A stretch of DNA of 34,696 bases from assembly GCA_021775935.1 (NCBI GenBank), contig JAJFGY010000108.1, positions 1 to 34,696 of the forward strand, given 5' to 3'. Below are positions 17,303-26,366 of this stretch, one piece after another. Made by a program: the position numbers and the translations under genes. Under the pieces are notes generated by a model. It did no database searches. It was not told the origin of the DNA and worked only from the letters and a program-made list of their open reading frames with translations. The DNA comes from Alphaproteobacteria bacterium. GTDB lineage: Bacteria > Pseudomonadota > Alphaproteobacteria > Parvibaculales > Parvibaculaceae. Numbering within the stretch: the stretch's first letter is position 1; every line of letters starts with the position of its first letter.

Positions 17303-18115
17303 ATGAGCACATACAAAACACTCAAGATTAAAAAAGAAGGCGCTGTTGACTGGGTAACCATGAACAGACCAGACGCGCTGAATGCCATGAACCCGGAGCT
17401 GGTGAGCGATCTCCTCGACTATTTCGGCAACCTTTACATGGACCATAGTGTCCGCGTTGTCGTGCTGCGCGGGGCGGGCCGCGCGTTTTGCGCCGGGCTT
17501 GATCTGAAAGACCGCTCAAACACACCAGAAGCCGGAACCACATCCTCCAGTCCGCAAGCCGGGTTGGTTGGTCAGCGGCGGATCAGCGAAATCGTCATGC
17601 GCATGCGGCGCGCCCCCCAGCCGATCATCTCGCTCGTGCATGGCCCTGCTTGTGGCGGCGGCTTTGCCCTCGCCCTTGCAAGTGACATCCGCATTGCCGG
17701 GGAGAGCGCGCGCATGAACGCGGCGTTTATCCGCATTGGCCTGTCCGCATGTGACATTGGCGTGAGCTATTTTCTGCCGCGCCTTGTCGGCGTCTCTGTT
17801 GCAAGCGAACTCATGATGACCGGTCGCTTTATCAATGCCACCCGCGCCGAGCGTGTGGGCCTCGTCTCAGAGGTTGTGCCAGATGACCAACTGACGGCCG
17901 CTGTTCAGCCCTATCTTGAAGAAATGCTGACAACCACGCCTCTTGGTCTGCGCCTCACCAAAGAATGTCTCAACATGAGCGTGGACGCGGGAAGCCTGGA
18001 AGCTGCTGTCGCGATGGAAGACAGGAACCAAATTCTCTGCGCCCAGACACAGGATTTCCGTGAAGGGATCAGCGCCTTTTTGGGCAAACGAGCCCCTGAA
18101 TATCAAAATACCTGA
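17303..18115 (+). CDS. Crotonase/enoyl-CoA hydratase-isomerase superfamily protein
   Basis: VTMNRPDALNAMNPELV...VVLRGAGRAFCAGLDLK...HGPACGGGFALALASDIRIAGESARMN...ACDIGVSYFLPRLVG. Confidence 0.92.
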   Translation: MSTYKTLKIKKEGAVDWVTMNRPDALNAMNPELVSDLLDYFGNLYMDHSVRVVVLRGAGRAFCAGLDLKDRSNTPEAGTTSSSPQAGLVGQRRISEIVMRMRRAPQPIISLVHGPACGGGFALALASDIRIAGESARMNAAFIRIGLSACDIGVSYFLPRLVGVSVASELMMTGRFINATRAERVGLVSEVVPDDQLTAAVQPYLEEMLTTTPLGLRLTKECLNMSVDAGSLEAAVAMEDRNQILCAQTQDFREGISAFLGKRAPEYQNT

Positions 18116-18283
18116 GCCGCCTGTGATCACAAATCACAGGTTTCAGCAATTTTTCGCGGATTTCCTGAGGTTTTTGCTGGACTCAGGAGGCAAGAAAAGC
18201 GTCGAATCTGCTCGACAAATGAGCTTGGTCGAATAGTATTCGCACCGCTTACTGACAATTTTGAAAATTGAGGACACGACGCC

Positions 18284-20143
18284 ATGCCAACTTATAAGGC
18301 GCCTGTTGAGGACTTCATGTTCCTCTTCCACGAACTACTCGAAATCGACAAACGCGCTGACCTCCCAGGCTTTGAAGATCTCACCCCCGATATGACCGGA
18401 GCCATCCTAGAAGGCGGCGCGAAATTCTGTGAAGAAGTTTTGCAGCCCCTGAACCAGATCGGTGACGAACACGGATGTGTTCTCGAAAACGGAGTCGTGC
18501 GCACGCCGCCGGGCTTCAAAGAAGCATTCCAGAAATATTGCGAAGATGGCTGGAACCGTCTTGGTGCATCAGAAGAAATGGGTGGCGCAGGCTTGCCCTC
18601 TGTCATCACCTTCGCATTCTCTGAAATGGGGTCTTCTGCAAACCAGGCTTTCACAATGTACCCGGGCCTGACCAACGCCGCCTATGGCGCGCTGCATGCA
18701 ACCGGCGAAGACTGGATGAAAGAACATGTCGTTCCCAAAATGGTCGCAGGCGAATGGACCGGCACCATGTGTCTCACCGAGCCTCATTGCGGAACCGACC
18801 TGAAGCTTATGCGGACAAATGCTGTCGAGCAGGAAGACGGCACCTACCGCATGAACGGCACGAAGATCTTCATCTCCGGTGGCGATCACGACATGACCGA
18901 CAATATCGTTCACATGGTGATCGCAAAGATCCCAGGTGAAGATGGCAAGCTCGCCAATGATCTCTCGACCGTGAACTTCTTCATGGTGCCAAAATTCCTT
19001 GTCGACCCAGAGACCGGCGAAATGGGCCAGCGCAACGGCGTGTCCACCGGCTCCATCGAAAAGAAGATGGGCATCAAGGGCAACGCAACCTGCGTTCTGA
19101 ACTTCGACAATGCTGTCGCCTATAAGCTTGGCGGCGCACCAAAGAAGGTCAAGAAGGATGCAGACGGCAAAGAAGTAAAGTCCAAGTCATCCGGCATGGC
19201 CGGCATGTTTGGCATGATGAACGGCGCCCGCATGGGTGTTGGCATCCAGGGCATCGCTGTCGGCGAAGTTGCTGTTCAAAACGGTGCTGCTTACACACTG
19301 GAACGCACAGCTGGGCGCTCACTGACCGGTGCAAAGAACCCGGACCAGACTGCAGACCCCATCATTGTGCATCCAGATGTACGTCGCCTGCTGCTGCAAT
19401 CACGCTCGTTTGTGGAAGGCGCTCGCGCGCTGGCCATGTATGTCTCCATGCTCTTCACCGTGCAGAACAATGCGACTGATGAGAAGGAGCGTGAAGAAGC
19501 AGCTGATCTCAGTCAGCTTCTGACACCAGTCATCAAAGGCTATTTCACTGACAAAGGTTTTGACGCTGCCAACGCGTCCATGCAGGTTTTCGGTGGACAC
19601 GGCTATGTTCGCGATCATGGTATGGAACAGTTCGTACGCGACGCCCGCATCAACCAGGTCTATGAAGGCGCCAATGGCGTGCAAGCGCTTGATCTTGTCG
19701 GTCGGAAGATGACCGCCAAGGGTGGCCGCGCGACAATGACATTCTTCAGCAAAATCGAAGCCTTCATCAAAGAAAATGAAGGTGATGAGGCGATGAAGCC
19801 TTACATCGATCCCCTGAAGGTCGGGTACGAACGTATGGGCAAAGCCGCAGGCTGGCTCATGGAAAACGCACCAAAGAATTTCGACAATGCGGGCTCTGCC
19901 TCATATGAAATGATGAATATTTTCGGTGTCGTATCTCTTGGTTGGATGTGGGCCCAGATGGCGAAAGTAGCACTGGCCAAACTCTCCGCGGGCGAAGGCA
20001 ATGCAGACTTCTACAACCGCAAGCTGGTTCTGGCGAAGTTCTGGCTAGAACGCGAAGTGCCGAACACAGCCGCCTATCTTGAGCGGATCGAACTTGGGTC
20101 TGAGGATCTGATGAAGCTCGAGGAAGACGCTTTCGTCGCCTAA
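18284..20143 (+). CDS. Acyl-CoA dehydrogenase with C-terminal extension (DmdC-like family)
   Basis: GTMCLTEPHCGTDLKLMRTNA, GTKIFISGGDHDM, MMNGARMGVGIQGIA, QVFGGHGYVRDHGMEQFVRDARINQVYEGANGVQALDLVGRK; about 600 aa architecture. Confidence 0.92.
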   Translation: MPTYKAPVEDFMFLFHELLEIDKRADLPGFEDLTPDMTGAILEGGAKFCEEVLQPLNQIGDEHGCVLENGVVRTPPGFKEAFQKYCEDGWNRLGASEEMGGAGLPSVITFAFSEMGSSANQAFTMYPGLTNAAYGALHATGEDWMKEHVVPKMVAGEWTGTMCLTEPHCGTDLKLMRTNAVEQEDGTYRMNGTKIFISGGDHDMTDNIVHMVIAKIPGEDGKLANDLSTVNFFMVPKFLVDPETGEMGQRNGVSTGSIEKKMGIKGNATCVLNFDNAVAYKLGGAPKKVKKDADGKEVKSKSSGMAGMFGMMNGARMGVGIQGIAVGEVAVQNGAAYTLERTAGRSLTGAKNPDQTADPIIVHPDVRRLLLQSRSFVEGARALAMYVSMLFTVQNNATDEKEREEAADLSQLLTPVIKGYFTDKGFDAANASMQVFGGHGYVRDHGMEQFVRDARINQVYEGANGVQALDLVGRKMTAKGGRATMTFFSKIEAFIKENEGDEAMKPYIDPLKVGYERMGKAAGWLMENAPKNFDNAGSASYEMMNIFGVVSLGWMWAQMAKVALAKLSAGEGNADFYNRKLVLAKFWLEREVPNTAAYLERIELGSEDLMKLEEDAFVA

Positions 20144-20163
20144 ACCTTTAAGACAAAAATCTG

Positions 20164-20195
20164 AAAAGCCCCGGTGATCTCGCCGGGGCTTTTTG
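20164..20195 (+). terminator. Rho-independent terminator downstream of acyl-CoA dehydrogenase
   Basis: AAAAGCCCCGG-TGATCTCG-CCGGGGCTTTTTG. Confidence 0.9.
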
Positions 20196-20312
20196 TTTGC
20201 CTCACGTCAACAAGCTGTTCAATATTTGGATCAACATTTCCAGCATCCGCCACATCTCTTCTTTCCTACAATCCCGCCATGTTCCATTCTAGGGACAACA
20301 CAGGAGAGACCA

Positions 20313-21278
20313 ATGGCTGACTATGATCCATCTGAGGTAGGCGAAGGCACCGGCGACGCGGCCTTCACCCGACCCGACCCTCTCGGCGGATCTTATGAAG
20401 CAACCTATGCCGGGGCCACAAGTTTTCTTCGCTGCCAATATACGAGAGACCTGCAAGGTTTTGATGTCGCCGTCTCCGGCGTGCCGTTTGATCTGGCAAC
20501 AACTGGGCGACCGGGCGCGCGGTTTGGGCCTCGGGCCGTCCGTGAAGCATCCACCAATCTCGCATGGGACTGGCCCCAAGGCTGGGGTTTCAATCCACTG
20601 GACAGGCTCAAAGTCGCTGACTGGGGTGATTGCACCTTTGATCCCGGCCGACCAGAGAACTGGATTGAGCGATTGGAAACCCACGCAACCGAGATTCTCG
20701 CAACAGACACCGCCATGCTCACCATGGGCGGCGACCACTTTATCTCCTATCCAATGATCAAGGCCCATGCGGCAAAGCACGGCCCCCTCTCACTCATTCA
20801 TTTCGATGCACATTCAGATACCTGGGAAGACGCTGATGGTCGCATCGATCACGGCACCATGTTCTATCATGCAAAAGAACAAGGCCTCATCGTGCCCGAG
20901 CGATCTATCCAGATCGGTTTAAGAACCCACAACCCCAAAACCCACGGCTTCAATATCTTAGACGCAACTGACGTGTGCAGTGCTGACGCGGGAACCATCG
21001 CCAACAGGATAAAACAGGCTGTCGGCAACAATCCTGCCTACCTCACCTTCGACATTGATTGCCTCGACCCTGCCTATGCGCCTGGAACCGGCACGCCCTG
21101 CGCAGGCGGACTGACAACAAGGCATGCACTCGACATCCTCCGCAATCTGGAAGGCATCAACCTTGTGGGCATGGATGTAGTGGAAGTCGCCCCAGCCTAT
21201 GACGTGAGCGAGATCACAGCGCTTGCTGGCGCCACAATCGCCTATCAAATGCTTGCGCTGTACGCGAGCAGACCATGA
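20313..21278 (+). CDS. speB: Agmatinase / ureohydrolase family
   Basis: Mn ligand motifs GGDHFISYP, HFDAHSDTW and FDIDCLDPAYAPGTGTP; ATG at 20313 preceded by aggagag. The ORF extends in frame to 20193. Confidence 0.93.
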   Translation: MADYDPSEVGEGTGDAAFTRPDPLGGSYEATYAGATSFLRCQYTRDLQGFDVAVSGVPFDLATTGRPGARFGPRAVREASTNLAWDWPQGWGFNPLDRLKVADWGDCTFDPGRPENWIERLETHATEILATDTAMLTMGGDHFISYPMIKAHAAKHGPLSLIHFDAHSDTWEDADGRIDHGTMFYHAKEQGLIVPERSIQIGLRTHNPKTHGFNILDATDVCSADAGTIANRIKQAVGNNPAYLTFDIDCLDPAYAPGTGTPCAGGLTTRHALDILRNLEGINLVGMDVVEVAPAYDVSEITALAGATIAYQMLALYASRP

Positions 21279-21724
21279 ATTTCTTATTCAGGTCACTAAC
21301 CCCCGCAGACCGACCCCTGATCGAAGAGCTGGTCCGAGGGTACTACGCGTTCGACGGCTTGACCTACAACCCCTCTCTACATGGGCCTGCTCTGGACCAA
21401 CTGGTCACCGGCGACCCGGCAGCCAAAGTCTGGATTGTGGAGGCAGATGGCACTCCCGCTGGCTATCTCATCCTCACCATCGGCTTTTCCATGTATTACG
21501 GCGGCAAGGATGGCTTCATTGACGAGCTTTTCTTGAAGGAAGAGTTTCGGGGGTCAGGGGGCGGCGCAGCGATTATGCGTTTTGCTGATGCTCAAGCCAA
21601 AGAGCTGGGGCTGGCTTACCTTCATCTCGAAGTTACCGAGACCAATGACCGCGCACGCCAAATTTATGAGCGTCGCGGCTTTGCCCCAACGGGCCATATG
21701 CTCATGAGCAAGCGGACTGCTTGA
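21275..21724 (+). CDS. GNAT family N-acetyltransferase
   Basis: FRSLTPADRPLIEELVRGYYAFDG...GFIDELFLKEEFRGSGGGAAIMRFADAQAKELGLAYLHLEVTETNDRARQIYERRGF; ATGA overlap with agmatinase stop. Confidence 0.92.
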   Translation: MNFLFRSLTPADRPLIEELVRGYYAFDGLTYNPSLHGPALDQLVTGDPAAKVWIVEADGTPAGYLILTIGFSMYYGGKDGFIDELFLKEEFRGSGGGAAIMRFADAQAKELGLAYLHLEVTETNDRARQIYERRGFAPTGHMLMSKRTA

Positions 21725-21857
21725 TCGCCTGCGATCATTAACACTTCAACGCCCCATGGGCCCATGATAGCGTGCCCGCCATCAAAATCAGGAAGACTGT
21801 AGGTCTTCAAAAACTTAAGCAGCCCCCATGGGCGCAACTAAGAAACGGGGACAAGAT

Positions 21858-22637
21858 ATGAAAAACCTCTTCGATATTAGCGGCAAGGTCGCCATCGTTA
21901 CCGGCGGTTCCCGCGGCATTGGCGAGATGATTGCTCAAGGCTATGTAGAAAACGGCGCGAAGGTCTACATCACCGCGCGCAAGGCAGAGGCATGTGACGC
22001 AACAGCAGCCCGGTTGAGTGAAATCGGCACCTGCATCTCCATCCCCGGAGATCTCTCCACAGTAGAGGGCGTCACAAAATTCACTGAAGAAATCGCCAAG
22101 CGCGAAGAGAAAGTCGACATTCTTGTAAACAATGCGGGCGCTGCCTGGGGTGAGCCATTGGAGGGCTATGCCGAGAGCGGCTGGGACAAGGTCTTTGACA
22201 TCAACATCAAAGGCCCGTTCTTCCTCATTCAGAAAATGCTGCCCCTGCTGAAAAAGGCAGCTACCTATGATGCCCCAGCGCGCGTCATCAACACCGCGTC
22301 CATCAATGGCATCAACCCGCCAATGCTCGAAACCTACGCCTATTCGTCGTCGAAAGCAGGCATGATCATGCTGACCCGCCACCTGGCTCAGCGTCTGGCA
22401 ACCGACGACATTCTTGTGAACTGCATTGCACCAGGCCCGTTCCAGAGCCACATGATGGCAGCAACACTGGCAACACTCGGCGACGAGATTGCCGGAGCCA
22501 ACCCACGCAAACGCATTGGCCAACCTGAAGACATTGCAGGCGTCGCCATCTTCCTCGCGTCCCGCGCCAGTGCCTATACAACCGGCGCCTGTGTGCCCTG
22601 TGATGGTGGCGCAAGCCAGGTTGGCGGCGGCATGTAA
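21858..22637 (+). CDS. SDR family oxidoreductase
   Basis: GKVAIVTGGSRGIGEMIAQ, LVNNAGAAWG, YAYSSSKAGMIMLTRHLA and NCIAPGPF motifs. ATG at 21858 preferred (in-frame ATG at 21828 also possible). Confidence 0.94.
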   Translation: MKNLFDISGKVAIVTGGSRGIGEMIAQGYVENGAKVYITARKAEACDATAARLSEIGTCISIPGDLSTVEGVTKFTEEIAKREEKVDILVNNAGAAWGEPLEGYAESGWDKVFDINIKGPFFLIQKMLPLLKKAATYDAPARVINTASINGINPPMLETYAYSSSKAGMIMLTRHLAQRLATDDILVNCIAPGPFQSHMMAATLATLGDEIAGANPRKRIGQPEDIAGVAIFLASRASAYTTGACVPCDGGASQVGGGM

Positions 22638-22657
22638 GCGTCGCACGCGACCAACAA

Positions 22658-22687
22658 AAAAAGGCCGGGTCACGAACCTGGCCTTTT
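22658..22687 (+). terminator. Rho-independent terminator downstream of SDR
   Basis: AAAAAGGCCGGGT-CACGA-ACCTGGCCTTTTC. Confidence 0.85.
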
Positions 22688-22767
22688 CTTTATCTTCACA
22701 GAGCGTTTCCAGGATAAGTGCCAAATCAGTCTTGGCGGTTATCCGTCCCGAAACGCGTCAAAATAAA

Positions 22768-23664
22768 CTAGTCAGCGGCAACAGATGCCAGCGAACCGCG
22801 CGCATGACCGACAATCAGTTCAATGAATCTCGGGCACAGCGCATCAGGTAAATCGTGCCCCATGCCCTCAATCAGCTCAAGCCTGGCGCCGGGCACAGAG
22901 TTCGCTGTATCGATCCCACCTTCGACGCGGACCAGATTGTCGTCTTTCCCATGGATCACCAATGTTGGTGTCGTCACCTTGGCAAGCCGTTCGACGCGGT
23001 TCCCATCTGCCACGATGGCGCAATATTGGCGCATAGCCCCATCAGGGTAGAACATCCGGTCAAAAGCCTCTCCGATCAGCTGCTCATATTCCGCATCTGT
23101 TTTGCGGTAGGCAGGGCTTTCATAAGTCCGACGTCCTTTGATCGTGTGCACAATCACGTCCGCGCGATCCTGACTTGGCGCAGGCTCATTCAGCGCCTTC
23201 TGTGCCTCTGGTGTCGCACGGGGCACATCCGGATTGCCTGTCGAGGACATGATCGATGTCATTGAGGACAGGCGGTCGGCATGATTGATTGCCATCAGCT
23301 GCACAATCATGCCACCCATCGACACGCCAACGACATGGGCTTTATCGATGCCAAGCGCATTGAGCACGCCGATACCATCCGCTGCCATGTCTCCCATCAC
23401 ATAGGGAATGTCGGGTGTGCGGCCAGCCAGCAGATCCTGAAGCGTCACTGAGGGGTCAGGTGCCCCCTCAAACTTTTGAGACAGACCCACGTCGCGATTG
23501 TCATAGCGAACGACCCGAAAGCCCTCTGCCACCAGTCCCTCAAGAAGAGGCGCCGGCCAGTTGATCAATTGAGAGGTGTATCCATTCACCAGAAGGATGG
23601 CCGGACCATCTTTCGGGCCCATATCTTCTACTTCGACGGCTATGCCATTTGCTTTGAGCTGCAT
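22768..23664 (-). CDS. Alpha/beta hydrolase (tandem paralogue 1)
   Basis: RVVRYDNRDVGLSQKF, HVVGVSMGGMIVQLMA nucleophile elbow, IHGKDDNLVRVEGG, EGMGHDLP. Start placed at 23664. Confidence 0.93.
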   Translation of the reverse strand: MQLKANGIAVEVEDMGPKDGPAILLVNGYTSQLINWPAPLLEGLVAEGFRVVRYDNRDVGLSQKFEGAPDPSVTLQDLLAGRTPDIPYVMGDMAADGIGVLNALGIDKAHVVGVSMGGMIVQLMAINHADRLSSMTSIMSSTGNPDVPRATPEAQKALNEPAPSQDRADVIVHTIKGRRTYESPAYRKTDAEYEQLIGEAFDRMFYPDGAMRQYCAIVADGNRVERLAKVTTPTLVIHGKDDNLVRVEGGIDTANSVPGARLELIEGMGHDLPDALCPRFIELIVGHARGSLASVAAD

Positions 23665-23668
23665 GGAT

Positions 23669-24586
23669 CTACTCCGCCGCTTGTGCTGAAGGTTCTGAGC
23701 CAGCTCTTTTCGCGGCTTGCGTAATCGCGTCAGCAATCTGCGGCACCAATTGTTTTGGCATGTCGTGGCCCATACCAGGAACGGTAATGAGCTCCGCACC
23801 ACGAATATGAAGCGCAGTGTCTTTGCCACCTTCAACAGGCACAAGCGGATCAGCTTCCCCATGCAGCACAACTGTCGGAGCTGTCACTTTCTTCAAGGCA
23901 GCGCGACGATCACCACTGGCAACGATCGCCGCAATCTGGCGTACAAGGCCTGTTGGGTGATAACTCCGCTCTAACTGCTCCATCATCAATTCGCGGCGTT
24001 CCTCTTCGCTCGCTGGATAGTCAGGACTGCCAATGACAGCGAAAGTCTTCGTCATACGCGCAAACACCGCATCCATATCTGATGGGTCTTTTGGTGGAGG
24101 TGTAAGAAGCGCAGCACGGGCCTGCTTTGATGGCTTGGGCAAAGACTTGTGGCCGGTTGTCGACATAATCGACGTGAGGCTCAGAACATGCTCCCCGTGG
24201 TTGGCCGCAATGAGCTGGGCAATCATACCCCCCATAGACACGCCCACGATATGGGCTTTTGCGATGCCGAGCGCATCAAGCACCCCCACTGCATCTTTCG
24301 CCATGTCATCCAAGAGGTAGGGCACCTTCGGGTTGAAACCCAATGCGTCGGCCAAAATAAGGCGCAGCATTTTTGGATTACCGAGATGGTCGAACTTTGC
24401 CGAGAGGCCGACGTCGCGATTATCAAACCGCACAACATGGTAGCCACGGGAAACCAGGTCATCGACCAGTTCCATCGGCCAAAGTGTCATCTGACCGCCA
24501 AGCCCCATAACAAGAAGAATGGTTTCCCGGTCTTCCGGGCCAAAGCGTTCGACTTCGAACGAATGATTATTTGCTCTCACTTGCAT
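23669..24586 (-). CDS. Alpha/beta hydrolase (tandem paralogue 2)
   Basis: HVVRFDNRDVGLSAKF, HIVGVSMGGMIAQLIA, LHGEADPLVPVEGG, PGMGHDMP. Confidence 0.94.
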   Translation of the reverse strand: MQVRANNHSFEVERFGPEDRETILLVMGLGGQMTLWPMELVDDLVSRGYHVVRFDNRDVGLSAKFDHLGNPKMLRLILADALGFNPKVPYLLDDMAKDAVGVLDALGIAKAHIVGVSMGGMIAQLIAANHGEHVLSLTSIMSTTGHKSLPKPSKQARAALLTPPPKDPSDMDAVFARMTKTFAVIGSPDYPASEEERRELMMEQLERSYHPTGLVRQIAAIVASGDRRAALKKVTAPTVVLHGEADPLVPVEGGKDTALHIRGAELITVPGMGHDMPKQLVPQIADAITQAAKRAGSEPSAQAAE

Positions 24587-24591
24587 GCACG

Positions 24592-25500
24592 TTACTCCGC
24601 TGCAGCTTGGGTTGAGGATTGCGACGCCGCTTTTGTAATGGCATCAGCAAATGTCGTAACAAGTGCGAGCGGGAAATCATGTCCCATGCCCGGCACTTCG
24701 ATTAGCTCTGCTCCTGAAATGCTGGCAGCAGTGTCACGGCCGCCTTCAATGGGCACCAAAGGATCATCTACGCCGTGCAGCACCACTGTTGGCACCGTAA
24801 CTGATTTCAGTTTTTCGCGACGATCACCATTCGAAACAATGGCAGCCATCTGGCGCAAAATGCCCTGAGGGTAGAAGGAGCGGTTGAAATCTCTGAGTAC
24901 CCATTCGCGCAATTGGGCTTCATCTGTTTTGTAGCCCGGGCTGCCAATCGTGTTCCAGGTGTTCATGCCGCGCGCAACCACAGCGTCCAGATCCTTAGGG
25001 TCGGGCGCAGGGGCGGCAAGCGCTGCCATCGCTTCCGGTTTCGCCTGCGGCAATTCCGGATTGCCCGTCGTGGACATAATCGACGTAAGACTCAGCACCC
25101 TCACAGGATGATTGATCGCGACGAGTTGGGCAATCATGCCGCCCATCGAGGCTCCAACAATATGGGCTTTTTCGATGCCGAGCGCATCGAGAAGGCCAAC
25201 CGCGTCTGCAGCCATATCATCCAGTGAGTAAGGCGCATCTGGCCTGGTACCTGCCATCAGAGCTCCGATGAGGGCACCCATGTCAGGGATACCCGCTTCG
25301 TCAAATTTTGTTGAAAGGCCAATATCCCGATTATCGAACCGAACGACGTGATAGCCACGCGAGACCAGCTCTTCGCAGAGCTCCACCGGCCACATGGTCA
25401 ACTGAGCAGACAGGCCCATAATAAGAAGCACCGTTTCCCGGTCTTCTGGCCCAAACCGTTCATATTCAATACTTATTCCGTTAGCTGATATCTGCGCCAT
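24592..25500 (-). CDS. Alpha/beta hydrolase (tandem paralogue 3)
   Basis: HVVRFDNRDIGLSTKF, HIVGASMGGMIAQLVA, LHGVDDPLVPIEGG, PGMGHDFP. Confidence 0.94.
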   Translation of the reverse strand: MAQISANGISIEYERFGPEDRETVLLIMGLSAQLTMWPVELCEELVSRGYHVVRFDNRDIGLSTKFDEAGIPDMGALIGALMAGTRPDAPYSLDDMAADAVGLLDALGIEKAHIVGASMGGMIAQLVAINHPVRVLSLTSIMSTTGNPELPQAKPEAMAALAAPAPDPKDLDAVVARGMNTWNTIGSPGYKTDEAQLREWVLRDFNRSFYPQGILRQMAAIVSNGDRREKLKSVTVPTVVLHGVDDPLVPIEGGRDTAASISGAELIEVPGMGHDFPLALVTTFADAITKAASQSSTQAAAE

Positions 25501-25635
25501 GCCCACCCTCTTGCGTCATTTGTGTCGTTTAGGCGGGAGCTTAGCAGGGGTTGCAAAGACAGCGCAAAAGCCGGACGTTGGGCGAAATCAGAACCTCACA
25601 ATCAGCGCTCAAATCTGCACCTAAGGGAGTCCCGC

Positions 25636-26298
25636 ATGTCAGGCACAAAAACCCCGGAATTCGACGTTTTCTGGTCGTTTCGCTCGCCCTATTCCTATTT
25701 AGCGACCAAACGCCTGGTGGCCATTGAGAAGACCTATGACGTGAAAGTGAATGTACGCCCGGTCTACCCGATCGCCGTTCGCATGGACGGGTTCTTCAAG
25801 ACAGTGAACCCCCTTTGGCCGCCTTATCTGATGAAGGATACGGTCCGGATCGCTGAAATGGAGGGCCTGGCCTATAATTGGCCCTCGCCAGACCCGGTGG
25901 TCATGGACCTTGCCTCAGGCGAAGTCCCAAAAGACCAGCCCTATATCCATCGCCTGACACGCCTAGGGTGTGCTGCGGCAGAAGAGGGCCACGGCCTCGC
26001 TTTTATTGATGAAGTCAGCAGCATCATCTTTGGCGGTGTCAAAAACTGGAATGAAGGCGATCACCTGAAAGAGGCGGCCGCCCGTGCCGGTCTTGATCTT
26101 GCATCGCTGGAAGCCAAAATCGCAGCCAATGAAGCCCATTATGATGACATCATCACCGCAAATGAGGCAGCCCAAAACGCCGCAGGACATTGGGGCGTAC
26201 CCCTGATGGTTTTCGAAGGCGAGCCATTTTTCGGCCAAGACCGGCTGGCACAACTCATTTGGCGAATGGAACAAAACGGCTTGCAAGAGCGGGCATAA
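25636..26298 (+). CDS. 2-hydroxychromene-2-carboxylate isomerase / DsbA-like (kappa-GST fold) protein
   Basis: FDVFWSFRSPYSYLATKRLVAIEKTYDVKVNVRPVYPIA...WGVPLMVFEGEPFFGQDRLAQLIWRM. Confidence 0.88.
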   Translation: MSGTKTPEFDVFWSFRSPYSYLATKRLVAIEKTYDVKVNVRPVYPIAVRMDGFFKTVNPLWPPYLMKDTVRIAEMEGLAYNWPSPDPVVMDLASGEVPKDQPYIHRLTRLGCAAAEEGHGLAFIDEVSSIIFGGVKNWNEGDHLKEAAARAGLDLASLEAKIAANEAHYDDIITANEAAQNAAGHWGVPLMVFEGEPFFGQDRLAQLIWRMEQNGLQERA

Positions 26299-26366
26299 GG
26301 CGCGAAAAACCTCCAACTCCAAAACTGACTAACCCGACATCAAATCCGGCAACCATAAGGCCTCCC

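Noticed and set aside
21807-22724. 305-aa minus-strand ORF
   Set aside because: Antisense to a clear SDR gene; Cys/His-rich shadow composition.
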